DNA from: a virus
Reading direction: 5' to 3' (one strand)
IMG/VR virus record: IMGVR_UViG_3300027733_000088
Span: 1 to 42,942 of that record
Length of the DNA: 42,942 nt
This document shows positions 7,499 through 16,410 of this stretch, piece by piece. The stretch's first letter is position 1. Every line of letters starts with the position of its first letter. The notes under the pieces are model-generated. The model saw only the letters and a program-made list of their open reading frames with translations, was not told the DNA's origin and did no database searches. Both the position numbers and the translations under genes were made by a program.

Positions 7499-9253
7499 TT
7501 AACGAAATAACCAAGAGTATTTTTCATAGTCGGCACGAGATGGACCTTGATTTATTGGGTGTTGTCTCCCCATCTGAGGAACCATAGGATTGAAATATTC
7601 TGATGTATTTTTGTTTTCACTAATAGCTGTAGACCAAGAGTTTAACATAGCCTTTGTATGGTTTACAACTTTTTCTAATGATTGGAACGATTTTTCGGCA
7701 ACGTAAATTGCCATGGCAATACTCATGATACAGTCATCGTGGTGTCCTTTCTGATGGTCAGGTCTACCGTTAACATAAATAAATGTATTCATTTCATTAT
7801 ATAATCTACTTGAATAAATTCTAAACTTATGTCTCATAGATTCTTCGAAAGATGCGATAATTTGAACCCTTTTATTATTAAAATTAATACCAGGTATTTT
7901 TTCATTTAATTTAGGGTCAAATTTCCATTTGTTTGTTGTATCAACATTATCAACATACATTCCAGATTGATATCCCATTTCTTGCATTTTTCTAGCGGTT
8001 GCAACCCCCATACCTCCTGTTAAATCAACTACACAGTATGCGTTGTACATTGTACCCCATTTGTAGGCAATCTCCGCCAAGATGTCGGGAGGTACCTTAC
8101 CAACGTATTCTAAAACTTGTTCTCTTGAATCAAAATCAATAATTTGAACACATGAGAAATCTTCGGAGTCTCCTCTTGATACGTCGACACCCATAACATA
8201 CTTATGTCCGTTAACAGGTTCTTTAAAAATCCAAAGTCCTCCACCCATCATTTTAGCTTGTGGCTCTTTAACTTGGTTTTGGGCAATGTCTGTCATCATT
8301 TCAGAATCAAATACGTTATCCCCTGAACCCAAGAAGTTACATTCCAACTCCTGAGCCACTTTACGTCTATCGTATTTTAATTTCTTAACCATTCCCTCAA
8401 ACCACGCAGAACACGGTTTGTACCCTTGTTCAATGTAGTCATTGACAATACTATGGTCTCTATCGTATGGATTTGGCATCGATAAATCAACAATCACTTC
8501 GTCAAGATTATATTCTTCTCTATTCAAAAGGAAGTGAACCAAATCATTAGTCTTAACCATATACAAATCTTTTGTATATCGTGGGTCACGATACCAAAAC
8601 ATTTCAGTTATTTTGAAATCATTCATACCTCTCAACGATTGGTCATAGATTTCATAGTATATTGGGTCATATCCGTTTGGAGTAGATACTACAATTACTT
8701 TACCCCCTGTAGATAGGGACGCCATACAGGCAGCCCAAAAATCTCCGTCAGCTTCAATATAAGCGGCCTCGTCAAATATCAGGATGGTTGGGGTGTAACC
8801 CCTCAGTGCATCTCGTGATGTTGCAACGGCTTTAACTTCACAACCATTTGTTAATTTGAAATGTCTTTGAGCGTTTTTCTCAGGTGAGAAAGTAACTCCG
8901 ACCCATGAAGGCCATTGTTCAGTAAACCCTCTAATCTTATTCGCCATCTCCACCGCAGTATCTAACTTGTTGGCAATAACGAGTATTTTTTCAGGTTTAG
9001 TTTTTTTGGCGAAAACTAATCGTTTTGAAGCCCAAGCAGCGGTAACTGTTGAAACCCCTGCCTGTCTATATTTTAGGGCAACGTTTTCGTTGTAGTTATC
9101 GTAATCTTCGATTAAAGTTACTTGGTCGGGGAATAAGTCTAACGGAACGTATTTGGATACGGTGTTATCGTAGGTCTGTAAATAAGTACGAAGTGCATAA
9201 GGAGTATTCCTCATACACTTCGTTACTTCTATAATTAATTGTTCTCTATTCAC
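7499..9253 (-). CDS. gp17: Terminase large subunit, T4 gp17-like
   Basis: 584 residues. The ATPase domain has Walker A-like 'KYRQAGVST' (61-69), Walker B 'ILIFDEAAYIE' (157-167) and the coupling motif 'VVSTPNG'. The C-terminal RNase H-like nuclease has 'MGVDVSRGDSED', 'YCVVDLTGGMG' and 'HHDDCIMSIAMAI', which supply the acidic metal-binding residues. It drives DNA packaging through the portal and cuts the concatemer. The start is a GTG at 9253; no in-frame ATG is available before conserved sequence. I see no small terminase subunit in the window. Confidence 0.95.
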   Translation of the reverse strand: MNREQLIIEVTKCMRNTPYALRTYLQTYDNTVSKYVPLDLFPDQVTLIEDYDNYNENVALKYRQAGVSTVTAAWASKRLVFAKKTKPEKILVIANKLDTAVEMANKIRGFTEQWPSWVGVTFSPEKNAQRHFKLTNGCEVKAVATSRDALRGYTPTILIFDEAAYIEADGDFWAACMASLSTGGKVIVVSTPNGYDPIYYEIYDQSLRGMNDFKITEMFWYRDPRYTKDLYMVKTNDLVHFLLNREEYNLDEVIVDLSMPNPYDRDHSIVNDYIEQGYKPCSAWFEGMVKKLKYDRRKVAQELECNFLGSGDNVFDSEMMTDIAQNQVKEPQAKMMGGGLWIFKEPVNGHKYVMGVDVSRGDSEDFSCVQIIDFDSREQVLEYVGKVPPDILAEIAYKWGTMYNAYCVVDLTGGMGVATARKMQEMGYQSGMYVDNVDTTNKWKFDPKLNEKIPGINFNNKRVQIIASFEESMRHKFRIYSSRLYNEMNTFIYVNGRPDHQKGHHDDCIMSIAMAIYVAEKSFQSLEKVVNHTKAMLNSWSTAISENKNTSEYFNPMVPQMGRQHPINQGPSRADYEKYSWLFR

Positions 9254-9263
9254 GAGAGTTAGG

Positions 9264-10583
9264 TTATTTAGGTCTCGATATACCTAAACTACCTAAGAAA
9301 TCATCTAAATCGTCATTATCGTCGTCACCAAAATCGTCATTTGAATCATCGTCAGAACCACCTTCTTCTTCTTGATAATTTTCGAAGTCACTTTTTAACT
9401 GTTGAGCTTCTTTCATTATTTCTTTGAATTTTGCAGTTGCTTTTTTCACTTTTGATTCATCTTCAGATATTGCAAGTCCAATAAGTTCTAAAAATTCTTG
9501 TGCTGGTATTTGGTACAGTAAAGTATGAAACCAGTTTATTAGACCTTTGTTTGATTCGTCATACATTTCATCAGGTAATGCGAATCTAAGTTTTTCTACA
9601 ATTTCAGGTCCTATTCTAAGTTGCATTGGTTCGTTAGATAAAACATCTACTTGACCTTGAACTTTTTGACGTAATGAAGGGTCTTTAGGTAGACCATATC
9701 TTCCTTTACCCTCTTCAATTCCTTTAATAATTTCGTGACATAAAATTGGGAAAATCATACCTTCAGCAACAATTTTTGTGTCTGGTTTTTCTTCTCCTTC
9801 TTCTCCTTCTTCTTCACCCTCGTCATCATTATTTTTCAATTCAACTTTACCAGCAACTCCTTGTCCTGTTTGACTCATCATTTCAATCATCTGTTCCATA
9901 CTAAAATATAGGAAGTCGTTGATTGCCATAATACCCAAATAGTCTCTGTATAGAGATGGGTTGATTTCATCTAATCTTGCTTTAATGTCAGGTTTTTGAA
10001 AAATGTAATGTCCTTTCTTTGCCGCTCCTTGAATAATGGCGTTGATTATGTTTCTTTTGTGTTTTTCTAACTCAAGGAGTTCTTCGTCCGTTAAGTCTTC
10101 AACATCAAACGATGGGATTTCAGGAGTTTCGTTTTCATCTTCTTCTTCCTCTTCTTCATCTTCAGGTTTCATTCTAAAATTACCTGTGTTGATAGGTTGT
10201 CTATTAAGTAACGCCTCAATTTCATACCAATCAGCAGGAACCTCAGTTTCTTCTAATGCCGCCTCTTTGGCTAATTCTTCTAACTCTTCTCTATGTTGAC
10301 CTTCGATTCTCATAATTGAAGGTAGTTTTCTCATCATCTCTTGGTAAATCATACCCTGAGTTTGTTGAGAACTTAAATTCTCGATTCCTGTAACCTGACT
10401 TAATTTTTCGGCAACTTTTTGAAATCTATTACTTACCAATCTTTGAACATCAGAAGTCCCTTTTTTCATGGCAGGATTTTGAGCATATAAATTTTCAGGA
10501 CTAGCCAATTTTCTTTCTAAATTTGGGTCCATTCTTTCGGGTCTATCCCCGTAATTCAATTGTTCTTTAATCTTATTTGCCAT
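9264..10583 (-). CDS. Large acidic hypothetical protein next to terminase
   Basis: 439 residues, not recognised. It begins MANKIKEQLNYGDRPERMDP, has a helical N-terminal half, two acidic linkers (a run of E/D around 142-152 and another near 255) and a very acidic Gly/Asp-rich tail ending in LDDFLGSLGISRPK. No Cys-rich, membrane or enzymatic motif. It sits 10 nt upstream of terminase and its ATG nearly overlaps the stop of the next gene, so it belongs to the same late transcript. A role in packaging or the head is possible by context only. Confidence 0.7.
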   Translation of the reverse strand: MANKIKEQLNYGDRPERMDPNLERKLASPENLYAQNPAMKKGTSDVQRLVSNRFQKVAEKLSQVTGIENLSSQQTQGMIYQEMMRKLPSIMRIEGQHREELEELAKEAALEETEVPADWYEIEALLNRQPINTGNFRMKPEDEEEEEEDENETPEIPSFDVEDLTDEELLELEKHKRNIINAIIQGAAKKGHYIFQKPDIKARLDEINPSLYRDYLGIMAINDFLYFSMEQMIEMMSQTGQGVAGKVELKNNDDEGEEEGEEGEEKPDTKIVAEGMIFPILCHEIIKGIEEGKGRYGLPKDPSLRQKVQGQVDVLSNEPMQLRIGPEIVEKLRFALPDEMYDESNKGLINWFHTLLYQIPAQEFLELIGLAISEDESKVKKATAKFKEIMKEAQQLKSDFENYQEEEGGSDDDSNDDFGDDDNDDLDDFLGSLGISRPK

Positions 10584-10584
10584 T

Positions 10585-11574
10585 TTACTTTTGTAGGAGG
10601 TTTAATATTACATCAATTACTTTATCTTTTGTTTCTTCCGCAGATGGTGTTTTAGCCTTAGGTGCTGGTTGTTCACCAGGATTAGGGTTTTTACCAGGGT
10701 GTGCAGGTCTTTGTGGTTTTGTACCAGGTTTTGTCGTTGGACTTGTCTTTGGTTTTGTTGGAGCCACAGCAGGTTCACTTTCACCAACTTCTTTCTTTGC
10801 CTTAGGAGCTGGTTGTTCTCCAGGGTTTGGATTTTTTCCAGGGTGAGCTGGTTTACTTGGTTTTGTACCAGGTTTTGTTGTTGGACTTGTTTTTGGTTTC
10901 GCAGGTGCCGTTTCAGTATTAGAACTTTTACCAAATGATTGTAAGTGTTTTGTGGCAAAATTTTCACCTTCAGATAAATGTCTGATTAAATCGCCCTTAG
11001 TAATTCTTGGTGGTAAGTTCTTTTCTACTATTTTCATAATTTGATTTTCAATAAACAAAGATACAGGATTTTTTCCTTCTTCCAATTGTTTTTTTACAGA
11101 TTGTACACATCTTTCAAATTTTCTTGTCCTTTTAGGTCCAACTTGAGCATGGCATATTGCCCATGGGTTTGGTTGTCCTGGCTTAAGGTCAGACTCACTT
11201 TCAAACATACCCATACCATCATTTTCATCACCAAATCCATCATCTGATGATGGGCCTACTTGTTGTGGGTCTTGAGTTTCAGTTTCTTTATTAGGGTCAG
11301 TAGTTACTTCAACATCTTCTTCCAATTCAGATTCATTTGGAGTTGCAACAACACCCCCATCGGTTGGTTTTATATTATATCCTTTTTGAGCGGGTGGTAA
11401 ATTCCCACCGTCTTGTCCAACTTTATAACTTTTCTTAGCAGGCATTTCTTGAACTTGTTCCCCTAAAAATAATTTCTTATGTAGAACATTAATTTGGGAT
11501 TCGTCTAATTTACTAACGGTGTTAGATGACAATCCTTTTTCGATAAGTTCTAATGCTTTTTTATTAATTTTCAT
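10585..11574 (-). CDS. Repeat-containing structural-type protein
   Basis: 329 residues. The N-terminus (MKINKKALELIEKGLSSN) contains an L-I-E site. Residues about 145-185 carry 'NPWAICHAQVG...R.FERCVQSVKKQ', a motif I have seen repeatedly in T4-like environmental phage proteins of unknown role. The C-terminal third is a duplicated Pro/Lys/Thr segment of about 45 residues ('PKTSPTTKPGTKP', 'PAHPGKNPNPGEQPAPKAK'), followed by a short helix. It overlaps the next gene's stop by a few bases, consistent with an operon. Probably a virion or core protein with a flexible linker; the function is unknown. Confidence 0.7.
   Translation of the reverse strand: MKINKKALELIEKGLSSNTVSKLDESQINVLHKKLFLGEQVQEMPAKKSYKVGQDGGNLPPAQKGYNIKPTDGGVVATPNESELEEDVEVTTDPNKETETQDPQQVGPSSDDGFGDENDGMGMFESESDLKPGQPNPWAICHAQVGPKRTRKFERCVQSVKKQLEEGKNPVSLFIENQIMKIVEKNLPPRITKGDLIRHLSEGENFATKHLQSFGKSSNTETAPAKPKTSPTTKPGTKPSKPAHPGKNPNPGEQPAPKAKKEVGESEPAVAPTKPKTSPTTKPGTKPQRPAHPGKNPNPGEQPAPKAKTPSAEETKDKVIDVILNLLQK
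10650..10901. repeat. Imperfect direct repeat inside the 10585-11574 gene
   Basis: About 105-bp copies at roughly 10650-10755 and 10796-10901 encode the duplicated Pro/Lys/Thr block. The copies differ at scattered third-codon positions, so the duplication is not recent. Confidence 0.75.
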
Positions 11575-11959
11575 AAACTACTTTCTTTTCGAATTCCAAA
11601 ATCAAATCTTTTTCATAGAGTTTGTCTTTTATTTCTTGTTCTGTCATTCCGAATCTAAAAACCATACGTTTCTGTCCGTTTTCTTCATCATGTTCCCAGG
11701 CTAATGCGACAACATCGTCAATCGCATCTATCATACAAAAAAAATCGGAGTTCTGAATCAATTCCAATTTTATATCAGTATTTCTCAGAACTCCTACTTT
11801 TTTAATATATTTTAATTCAGGAGGGGTTGGATAACCATTAGATGGTTTACTTTCCCAAGACTCTCCCCACACATCAAGACTGTCAGAGAATATGAATTCG
11901 TAAAGATTGTCTCCCTTATAGTTGGGTCCTAAACCATTTACGTATATCAGATTACTCAT
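11564..11959 (-). CDS. Hypothetical protein
   Basis: 131 residues, MSNLIYVNGLGPNYKGDNLYE at the start, with several Trp, Tyr and Phe residues and a charged C-terminal helix. No recognised motif. It overlaps the upstream end of the 10585-11574 gene and follows the next gene's stop by 3 nt, so it is part of one tightly packed late operon (9264-13207). Composition suggests a small folded virion protein; it could also be a tail completion or neck protein. Confidence 0.65.
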   Translation of the reverse strand: MSNLIYVNGLGPNYKGDNLYEFIFSDSLDVWGESWESKPSNGYPTPPELKYIKKVGVLRNTDIKLELIQNSDFFCMIDAIDDVVALAWEHDEENGQKRMVFRFGMTEQEIKDKLYEKDLILEFEKKVVYEN

Positions 11960-11962
11960 AGA

Positions 11963-13207
11963 TTACAAAATTTGTCCTTCAGGTGTTATTTTAACTTGTT
12001 TTCCTCTGTTTTCAAACACTAAATTTTTCTTATTTGTTTTACCAACAATTTTAGCTGAAGAATTTTTTGTTAAGAAATTTTGTGATGCTAATTCTTGTTC
12101 AATAGTTTCAGTTAATTTAACAATATCTTTCATTTGTTTTCTAACTTCAGAAATTTTAGCTAATTTTTTATTAGCAACCTTTTCTCTACTTTCCATTATT
12201 TCTTTTTTAGAAATTTCAAAATATTTTGAAATAACTCTATCAACTTTTGATTCTCCAAAAATATGGTCTAAGATTGCTCCGTTTCCAAAATCATCTTCTT
12301 CATCCATTTCACTTTCAACGGCAACATCCATGTTAGCTTGGATATCTTCAACTTCACTGTCATCAGTTAAGTCTTCTCCACCCATATCGTCACCACCCAT
12401 ATCATCACCAATAAAATCATTCTCGTCTTCTTCAAGTTTATCAATGATGTCGTCTTTATCTTCTTCACTTAATGAACCTAATGATAAAGATGATATAACC
12501 ATATTAATAACATATTTGATATTCTCAGAAGTCATTCCTTCTTCATTCTCTAATGTTCTAATTTTTTGAGTTAATTTACCTGTAAGTTTTTGAATTGTTT
12601 TAAAAGTAACTTTTTCGTCTTCTCCTTCAGGTGATTCCATATCCATATCTGCATTGATATCGATATCTTCTCCTTCAGGTCCCATTTCTGCGTCAATGTC
12701 TAATGAATCCATTCCCATACCCTCATCTCCAATTGGTGACGCTGGTAACTCAGGTGAAGGTACTGCTGGAGGTGCCATAGGTGGAACCGCAGCTTCCATT
12801 GGTGCTGGTGCAGGTGCTGGAGCAGGTTTAGGAGTTTTTAACGTAAATTTTTTTTGTTCTCCAAATAATGAAGTACCTTCTTCGTTTTCGTTAAGTCTAT
12901 TCAATTCACCTGCAACTAAATTCAATCTTTTTAAAGCTTGTGAATATGAAGAATAGTACTTTCTATTTTTCATTGGCTCGATGTAATCAGTTTCAGATTC
13001 AGAGATAGTTTTTTTAATAATATAACCTTGTCTTTCTTTAATAATTTCATAGTTACCGCCATCCGCTAAAGTTCTTGAATATTCAGATTTTGAGGTTTCA
13101 TTTATAGTTGATGGAATAGTCTCGTTAAAACGAGCGATTTCCATTATTCTTCTTAATTTATCTTGGCCTTGAAGTTTTTCACTACCAATTGGTTTTAAAT
13201 CTGCCAT
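11963..13207 (-). CDS. Acidic, Ala/Pro-rich hypothetical protein
   Basis: 414 residues, unrecognised. The N-terminal ~115 residues are helical (MADLKPIGSEKLQGQDKLRR) with an I-M-E site at 21-23. An Ala/Pro linker follows (around 130-160), then a Gly/Met/Asp/Glu acidic region, a helical block, another acidic 'DDMGGDDMGGEDLTDD' stretch, and a basic C-terminal tail. The layout (helix, acidic linker, helix) resembles other assembly-core proteins in this block. In the gene direction a TATAAATA sequence, the T4 late-promoter form, lies about 13 nt before the ATG. Confidence 0.65.
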   Translation of the reverse strand: MADLKPIGSEKLQGQDKLRRIMEIARFNETIPSTINETSKSEYSRTLADGGNYEIIKERQGYIIKKTISESETDYIEPMKNRKYYSSYSQALKRLNLVAGELNRLNENEEGTSLFGEQKKFTLKTPKPAPAPAPAPMEAAVPPMAPPAVPSPELPASPIGDEGMGMDSLDIDAEMGPEGEDIDINADMDMESPEGEDEKVTFKTIQKLTGKLTQKIRTLENEEGMTSENIKYVINMVISSLSLGSLSEEDKDDIIDKLEEDENDFIGDDMGGDDMGGEDLTDDSEVEDIQANMDVAVESEMDEEDDFGNGAILDHIFGESKVDRVISKYFEISKKEIMESREKVANKKLAKISEVRKQMKDIVKLTETIEQELASQNFLTKNSSAKIVGKTNKKNLVFENRGKQVKITPEGQIL

Positions 13208-13226
13208 ATATGTTTTTATTTATATT

Positions 13227-14045
13227 TTAATTATTTAATCCGTTAAATCCACCTATTGTGATTGCGTTTAATTGTTGTACCGCTTCACCCAATTGATTTG
13301 TAAATACAGGGTGAGGTGCGTAAGCCCCACTAAAATCTGCACTTCCACCACTGAAACTTCCTAAAATATCAAGAGTGTAAGCATATTGTTGGTCAGCAGA
13401 AAATCCTGTAAATCCTGGTGTTTGTGATGGTGTAGGTGTAACCGTTGGAGTTACTCCTGCTGTTCCTGTTGGTGTTGGAGTTACTCCTGCTGTTCCTGTT
13501 GGTGTTGGAGTCGGTGTCTTTGTTGCAGTGTTAGTTGGCGTTTGAGTTTGTGTCGTAGTAACTGTTGGAGTCGGTGTCTTTGTTGCAGTGTTAGTTGGCG
13601 TTTGAGTTTGTGTCGTAGTAACTGTTGGAGTCGGTGTCTTTGTTGCAGTGTTAGTTGGCGTTGGTGTTGATGTTACACTTGCCGTTCTTGTCGGTGTTGG
13701 AGTTGGTGTAACGGCCGCGGTTCCTGTTGGTGTTGGTGTAGATGTTACACTTGCGGTTCCTGTTGGTGTTGGTGTTTTTGTTGGAGTTGTTGTTACTGTT
13801 GGCGTTGGAGTCACAATAGCTTGGCAAGTAGCGCAATCAGTATAATCTATTGACATAGTTAGTACTTTGTCAATTCCAGTTGATGGTTCTGCATTATCAA
13901 TAATGTCATAACATCCCTGAGTTGTCCCGCCAGTAAATGTTAAATAATAATTTCCATTAACCGCAGGCAGTGATGAACTATCAAAATCAACTAATATTGA
14001 AGCTCCGCCAGCACAAGGACCTATAAGATATGTTACTAATGCCAT
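13227..14045 (-). CDS. Thr/Pro-repeat virion surface-type protein
   Basis: 272 residues. An N-terminal beta-rich domain (about 1-80, four Cys including 'DCATC') is followed by about 120 residues of TPT-type repeats resembling mucin-like linkers, then a C-terminal segment of about 70 residues ([17 protein letters not shown] onward). Part of the repeat is encoded by near-identical 60-bp units (see repeat). Such stalks usually separate an anchoring domain from an exposed tip, so a head fibre or decoration protein is plausible; the repeats could also be glycosylated by the host. A TATTTAT box (14061-14067) is 15 nt upstream. Confidence 0.7.
   Translation of the reverse strand: MALVTYLIGPCAGGASILVDFDSSSLPAVNGNYYLTFTGGTTQGCYDIIDNAEPSTGIDKVLTMSIDYTDCATCQAIVTPTPTVTTTPTKTPTPTGTASVTSTPTPTGTAAVTPTPTPTRTASVTSTPTPTNTATKTPTPTVTTTQTQTPTNTATKTPTPTVTTTQTQTPTNTATKTPTPTPTGTAGVTPTPTGTAGVTPTVTPTPSQTPGFTGFSADQQYAYTLDILGSFSGGSADFSGAYAPHPVFTNQLGEAVQQLNAITIGGFNGLNN
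13506..13660. repeat. 60-bp tandem repeat, about 2.6 copies
   Basis: Units beginning near 13506, 13566 and 13626 are identical or nearly so over at least 40-60 bp. Each full unit encodes 20 residues of Thr/Pro/Gln repeat. Copy number probably varies by recombination or slippage. Confidence 0.85.
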
Positions 14046-14082
14046 CTAATTTTTTTCTTTATAAATATATGACTAATACTAA

Positions 14083-14835
14083 TTATTTACGGATTTCTTG
14101 AATTTGTCCTTCTATGGACAACTCTTTATCCTTGATTTTAGTCTTTTCGTCAAAAAGTTTACCAATATGCCCAGACCTTCTTAAATATTTGAAAACCAAG
14201 TTCTCATAAGAAAATTCTCCATCTTTGTCTAACCCTGACTGTCTATAGTCTTTTAGTTTGTCTTTTAATTTTTTTAATGTCTCAACATTTCCTTCAGATT
14301 TAGCATCTTCAATTGCGTCATCAATCTTATCTGTCCAACTTTTAATTTTGGTTTTTAAAACTGACATGTCCAAATCTTTACTTGTTCTTTTAGGTTTGTG
14401 AATCCATTCATTATTCATTACAGAATAAACACCATCACTATGAGATTCATCTGCAATACCTTGGGCATAAACTTCTACATCATATCCAAAAATTTTAATA
14501 TTATGTTTGTCATTAAAAAGTTTCTTTTTTAAATCAAAAAGTTCTTTATATAAATCTTCTTGATTTTCATATTTTTCAAAATCAACAATAACATGTAAAT
14601 CAAAGTCTGAATATTCAGACCAATTAAAATTAGCCAATGAACCCATTAGATAAACGTCTTCAACAAAAACATCTTCTCCTAAGTCATCAACAAATTCAAC
14701 TGCGATGCGTTCAAGAGCTTTCCTAACTTTAGGAATCATCGTAGCCTTTTTAGGGTCTTCAGGATTTTCCCAAACTTTTGGATTTAAAGTTTCTTTAATT
14801 GAAAAACTATGTAAAATTTTTTCGAAGTTGCTCAT
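14083..14835 (-). CDS. Nucleotidyltransferase-fold protein
   Basis: 250 residues. 'YLMGSLANFNWSEYSDFDLHVIVDF' (residues 62-86) gives the pol-beta/MNT nucleotidyltransferase signature: G65-S66, then D77-x-D79 in a hydrophobic strand, with a later acidic strand 'YDVEVYAQG' as the probable third carboxylate. Members transfer NMPs to RNA, proteins or small molecules. The C-terminal part is helical. The N-terminus (MSNFEKILHSFSIKETLNPK) has I-K-E at 13-15, a possible prohead protease site, so it may be carried in the capsid. A TATTTAT box (14841-14847) lies 5 nt before the ATG. Substrate unknown. Confidence 0.8.
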   Translation of the reverse strand: MSNFEKILHSFSIKETLNPKVWENPEDPKKATMIPKVRKALERIAVEFVDDLGEDVFVEDVYLMGSLANFNWSEYSDFDLHVIVDFEKYENQEDLYKELFDLKKKLFNDKHNIKIFGYDVEVYAQGIADESHSDGVYSVMNNEWIHKPKRTSKDLDMSVLKTKIKSWTDKIDDAIEDAKSEGNVETLKKLKDKLKDYRQSGLDKDGEFSYENLVFKYLRRSGHIGKLFDEKTKIKDKELSIEGQIQEIRK

Positions 14836-14840
14836 CCTAA

Positions 14841-14847
14841 ATAAATA
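14841..14847 (-). promoter_or_regulatory. TATTTAT box before the nucleotidyltransferase
   Basis: Minus-strand TATTTAT, 5 nt before the ATG at 14835. Confidence 0.5.
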
Positions 14848-14856
14848 GTAGGATAA

Positions 14857-15099
14857 CTATAGTTTTTTATACTTATACTTTTTTGAAATATCTGTGGTAA
14901 AATACTTTCCCTGTGATTCGGATTTTCTGAAGGCAGTGTACGACTGATGAGGTACTCCCTCGTATTCATATCTATGTCCGTTATTAAACTCAACGACTAA
15001 TGATTTAGTCTCAGTGTCGTATTCTGTTTTCTTAATGTTTGACGATTTTATTTCATTAATAATCTTCGTCCCCTTGATTTCCTCTTTCGTTATTGCCAT
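14857..15099 (-). CDS. KTSC-domain protein
   Basis: 80 residues with the KTSC pattern: 'SSNIKKTEYDTETKSLVVEF', 'GHRYEYEGVP', 'Y.AF..SES.GKYF...I...Y'. The domain is a small beta-barrel-like fold found in bacteria, phages and fused to nucleases or lysyl-tRNA synthetases; its function is not established. Its start overlaps the end of the upstream gene by 44 nt, and no other in-frame ATG exists, so translation is probably coupled. Confidence 0.8.
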   Translation of the reverse strand: MAITKEEIKGTKIINEIKSSNIKKTEYDTETKSLVVEFNNGHRYEYEGVPHQSYTAFRKSESQGKYFTTDISKKYKYKKL

Positions 15100-15388
15100 C
15101 GCTTAATGGTATTAATTCATCTATTTTATTTAATAACGGCATGATGTACTCATTTAAATCATCCATTTGTATTTCAAAACCATAATCTTTAATTTGTCTA
15201 AATAAAGCATTTTTTTTGTTGGTAAACCTTTCACGTAATGACATCATCTTATATGTAGGTTGCATAAACCTACTCAATTGTTCTTGGCTAAATCCACTCT
15301 CCTGTAGGAGTTGCCTTAGTTCAAGGTAAGTGTCAAGTAATTCTCTTAGAGTGACGCTGCTTTCTAAAAATTTTTCAAACGGTTTCAT
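15056..15388 (-). CDS. Hypothetical helical protein
   Basis: 110 residues from the ATG at 15388 (MKPFEKFLESSVTLRELLDT). An upstream start would add residues that overlap the divergent gene, so the shorter form is chosen; a minus-strand TATTTAT box (15393-15399) lies exactly 4 nt before this ATG. All-helical, charged, with L-R-E at 14-16 and an acidic Gly/Asn tail. It is unrecognised and lies upstream of, and overlapping, the KTSC gene. Confidence 0.65.
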   Translation of the reverse strand: MKPFEKFLESSVTLRELLDTYLELRQLLQESGFSQEQLSRFMQPTYKMMSLRERFTNKKNALFRQIKDYGFEIQMDDLNEYIMPLLNKIDELIPLSDGNNERGNQGDEDY

Positions 15389-15392
15389 ATAT

Positions 15393-15399
15393 ATAAATA
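15393..15399 (-). promoter_or_regulatory. TATTTAT box before the 15056-15388 gene
   Basis: Minus-strand box 4 nt before the ATG at 15388. Read on the plus strand it is part of TATAAATA, 20 nt before the divergent ATG at 15420, so it may serve both directions. Confidence 0.5.
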
Positions 15400-15419
15400 T
15401 AGTTACAAAATTAAATACG

Positions 15420-16016
15420 ATGCCAACAATTTCTATTTTATTAAAACAAAACGATGAAAGAGCCATATGTTCTTTCTCTTGTGTTAATGTGGTTCTTCCT
15501 AATATGAATATTGTTGGTGAAGGTTATATGGGGGTTACCCAATCTATTTTTACCCAAGAAAATACAGATTTACTCCATAACTACATTAAAGAAAATAATA
15601 CAATAAATGGATTTGAATCGTTAAACCCAAATTTTAGACAATACGGTTTTTTATTTAATGATAGGTATGAGTTTTATCATGGTGAAAATTGTTTAAACGA
15701 TTACGGACATTACGGTAATGATAATTTATTGGTAATAGGTAATAGAGTTAAAAATAAAAATAGTCTTTTAAAACTTTTTAATGATTTAAACGACTCTAAA
15801 GGTTCGGTCAACGATAGAATTATTGAATCTCTTAGTAAGAATAAAATAGTTGGATTTGATAAGAGTTGTACTAACTACGGAGTAAGTTCTTCTTCAATCT
15901 CTTTTAGGAAATATAATAACAAAGGAGATAACACTTATTACGAATACTATCTTGGTACCAAGATGGACCCAATAGATTACTTATATGATAAATTAAAAAC
16001 CCCCACCGTTGAGTGA
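15420..16016 (+). CDS. Hypothetical protein, Asn/Tyr-rich
   Basis: 198 residues from the ATG at 15420 (MPTISILLKQNDERAICSFS). The longer open frame begins inside the divergent gene and is not supported. The protein is rich in Asn, Tyr and Gly, with 'GNRVKNKNSLLKLFNDL' and a Ser-rich beta-like C-terminus; I recognise no family. Its stop codon lies inside a bidirectional terminator shared with the convergent UVR-motif gene. It has no visible link to the neighbouring head genes. Confidence 0.65.
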   Translation: MPTISILLKQNDERAICSFSCVNVVLPNMNIVGEGYMGVTQSIFTQENTDLLHNYIKENNTINGFESLNPNFRQYGFLFNDRYEFYHGENCLNDYGHYGNDNLLVIGNRVKNKNSLLKLFNDLNDSKGSVNDRIIESLSKNKIVGFDKSCTNYGVSSSSISFRKYNNKGDNTYYEYYLGTKMDPIDYLYDKLKTPTVE

Positions 16017-16022
16017 GGGTTT
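15997..16022. terminator. Bidirectional terminator between convergent genes
   Basis: AAACCC pairs with GGGTTT, extended inward by CAC/GTG after one mismatch. T-rich sequence follows on the plus side, and A/T-rich sequence on the other. Confidence 0.65.
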
Positions 16023-16026
16023 GATT

Positions 16027-16407
16027 TTACTTTTTCAAGTTTTTGATTTGGTCTCTAAGTTCAATAGATTTTTCAAACTCTTGGTTTTCAATCGACTTCT
16101 TTAATTCCAATTCAAGTTTCTCAATAGACTTTTGATTTTTCTCAAAGGTTTTGATTTGGTCTCTAAGTTTAACCGCAGATTCAAAATCTTCATTCTCAAT
16201 TGCTATGTCAAGTTGAGACTTTAAAGACTGTAATCCTCCCGTTTCTTTAGGTGAGTCACCTCCTCTATAATAAGTTGTTACTTTTATCGTACCGTCATCA
16301 GATACTCTACTTTGTGATTTCCATTCCCCTTGGGTTAAATCAAAATGAGAGAACATTTCATCGAATGCTCTAAAGATGTCATTGTAGTTTCTTCTGTTTC
16401 CAAACAT
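16027..16407 (-). CDS. Double UVR-motif protein, possible ClpC adaptor
   Basis: 126 residues from the ATG at 16407 (MFGNRRNYNDIFRAF). Two UVR motifs are clear: residues about 62-88 ('LKSQLDIAIENEDFESAVKLRDQI') and 98-126 ('LELELKKSIENQEFEKSIELRDQI'). They are also similar at the DNA level, so the second copy arose by duplication. UVR motifs mediate UvrB-UvrC contact and occur in McsA, an adaptor and activator of ClpC. There are no McsA zinc-finger cysteines. The gene is divergent from the ClpC-like gene across a 172-nt shared control region, so a ClpC-adaptor role is the favoured inference. Confidence 0.8.
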   Translation of the reverse strand: MFGNRRNYNDIFRAFDEMFSHFDLTQGEWKSQSRVSDDGTIKVTTYYRGGDSPKETGGLQSLKSQLDIAIENEDFESAVKLRDQIKTFEKNQKSIEKLELELKKSIENQEFEKSIELRDQIKNLKK

Positions 16408-16410
16408 AAT

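Noticed and set aside
10617-10967. Gln/Leu-rich minus-strand frame inside the 10585-11574 gene
   Set aside because: Alternate frame of the Pro/Lys/Thr repeat; low complexity and no start signal.
13506-13660. 60-bp repeats as a CRISPR array
   Set aside because: Units are contiguous with no unique spacers and encode an in-frame Thr/Pro repeat.
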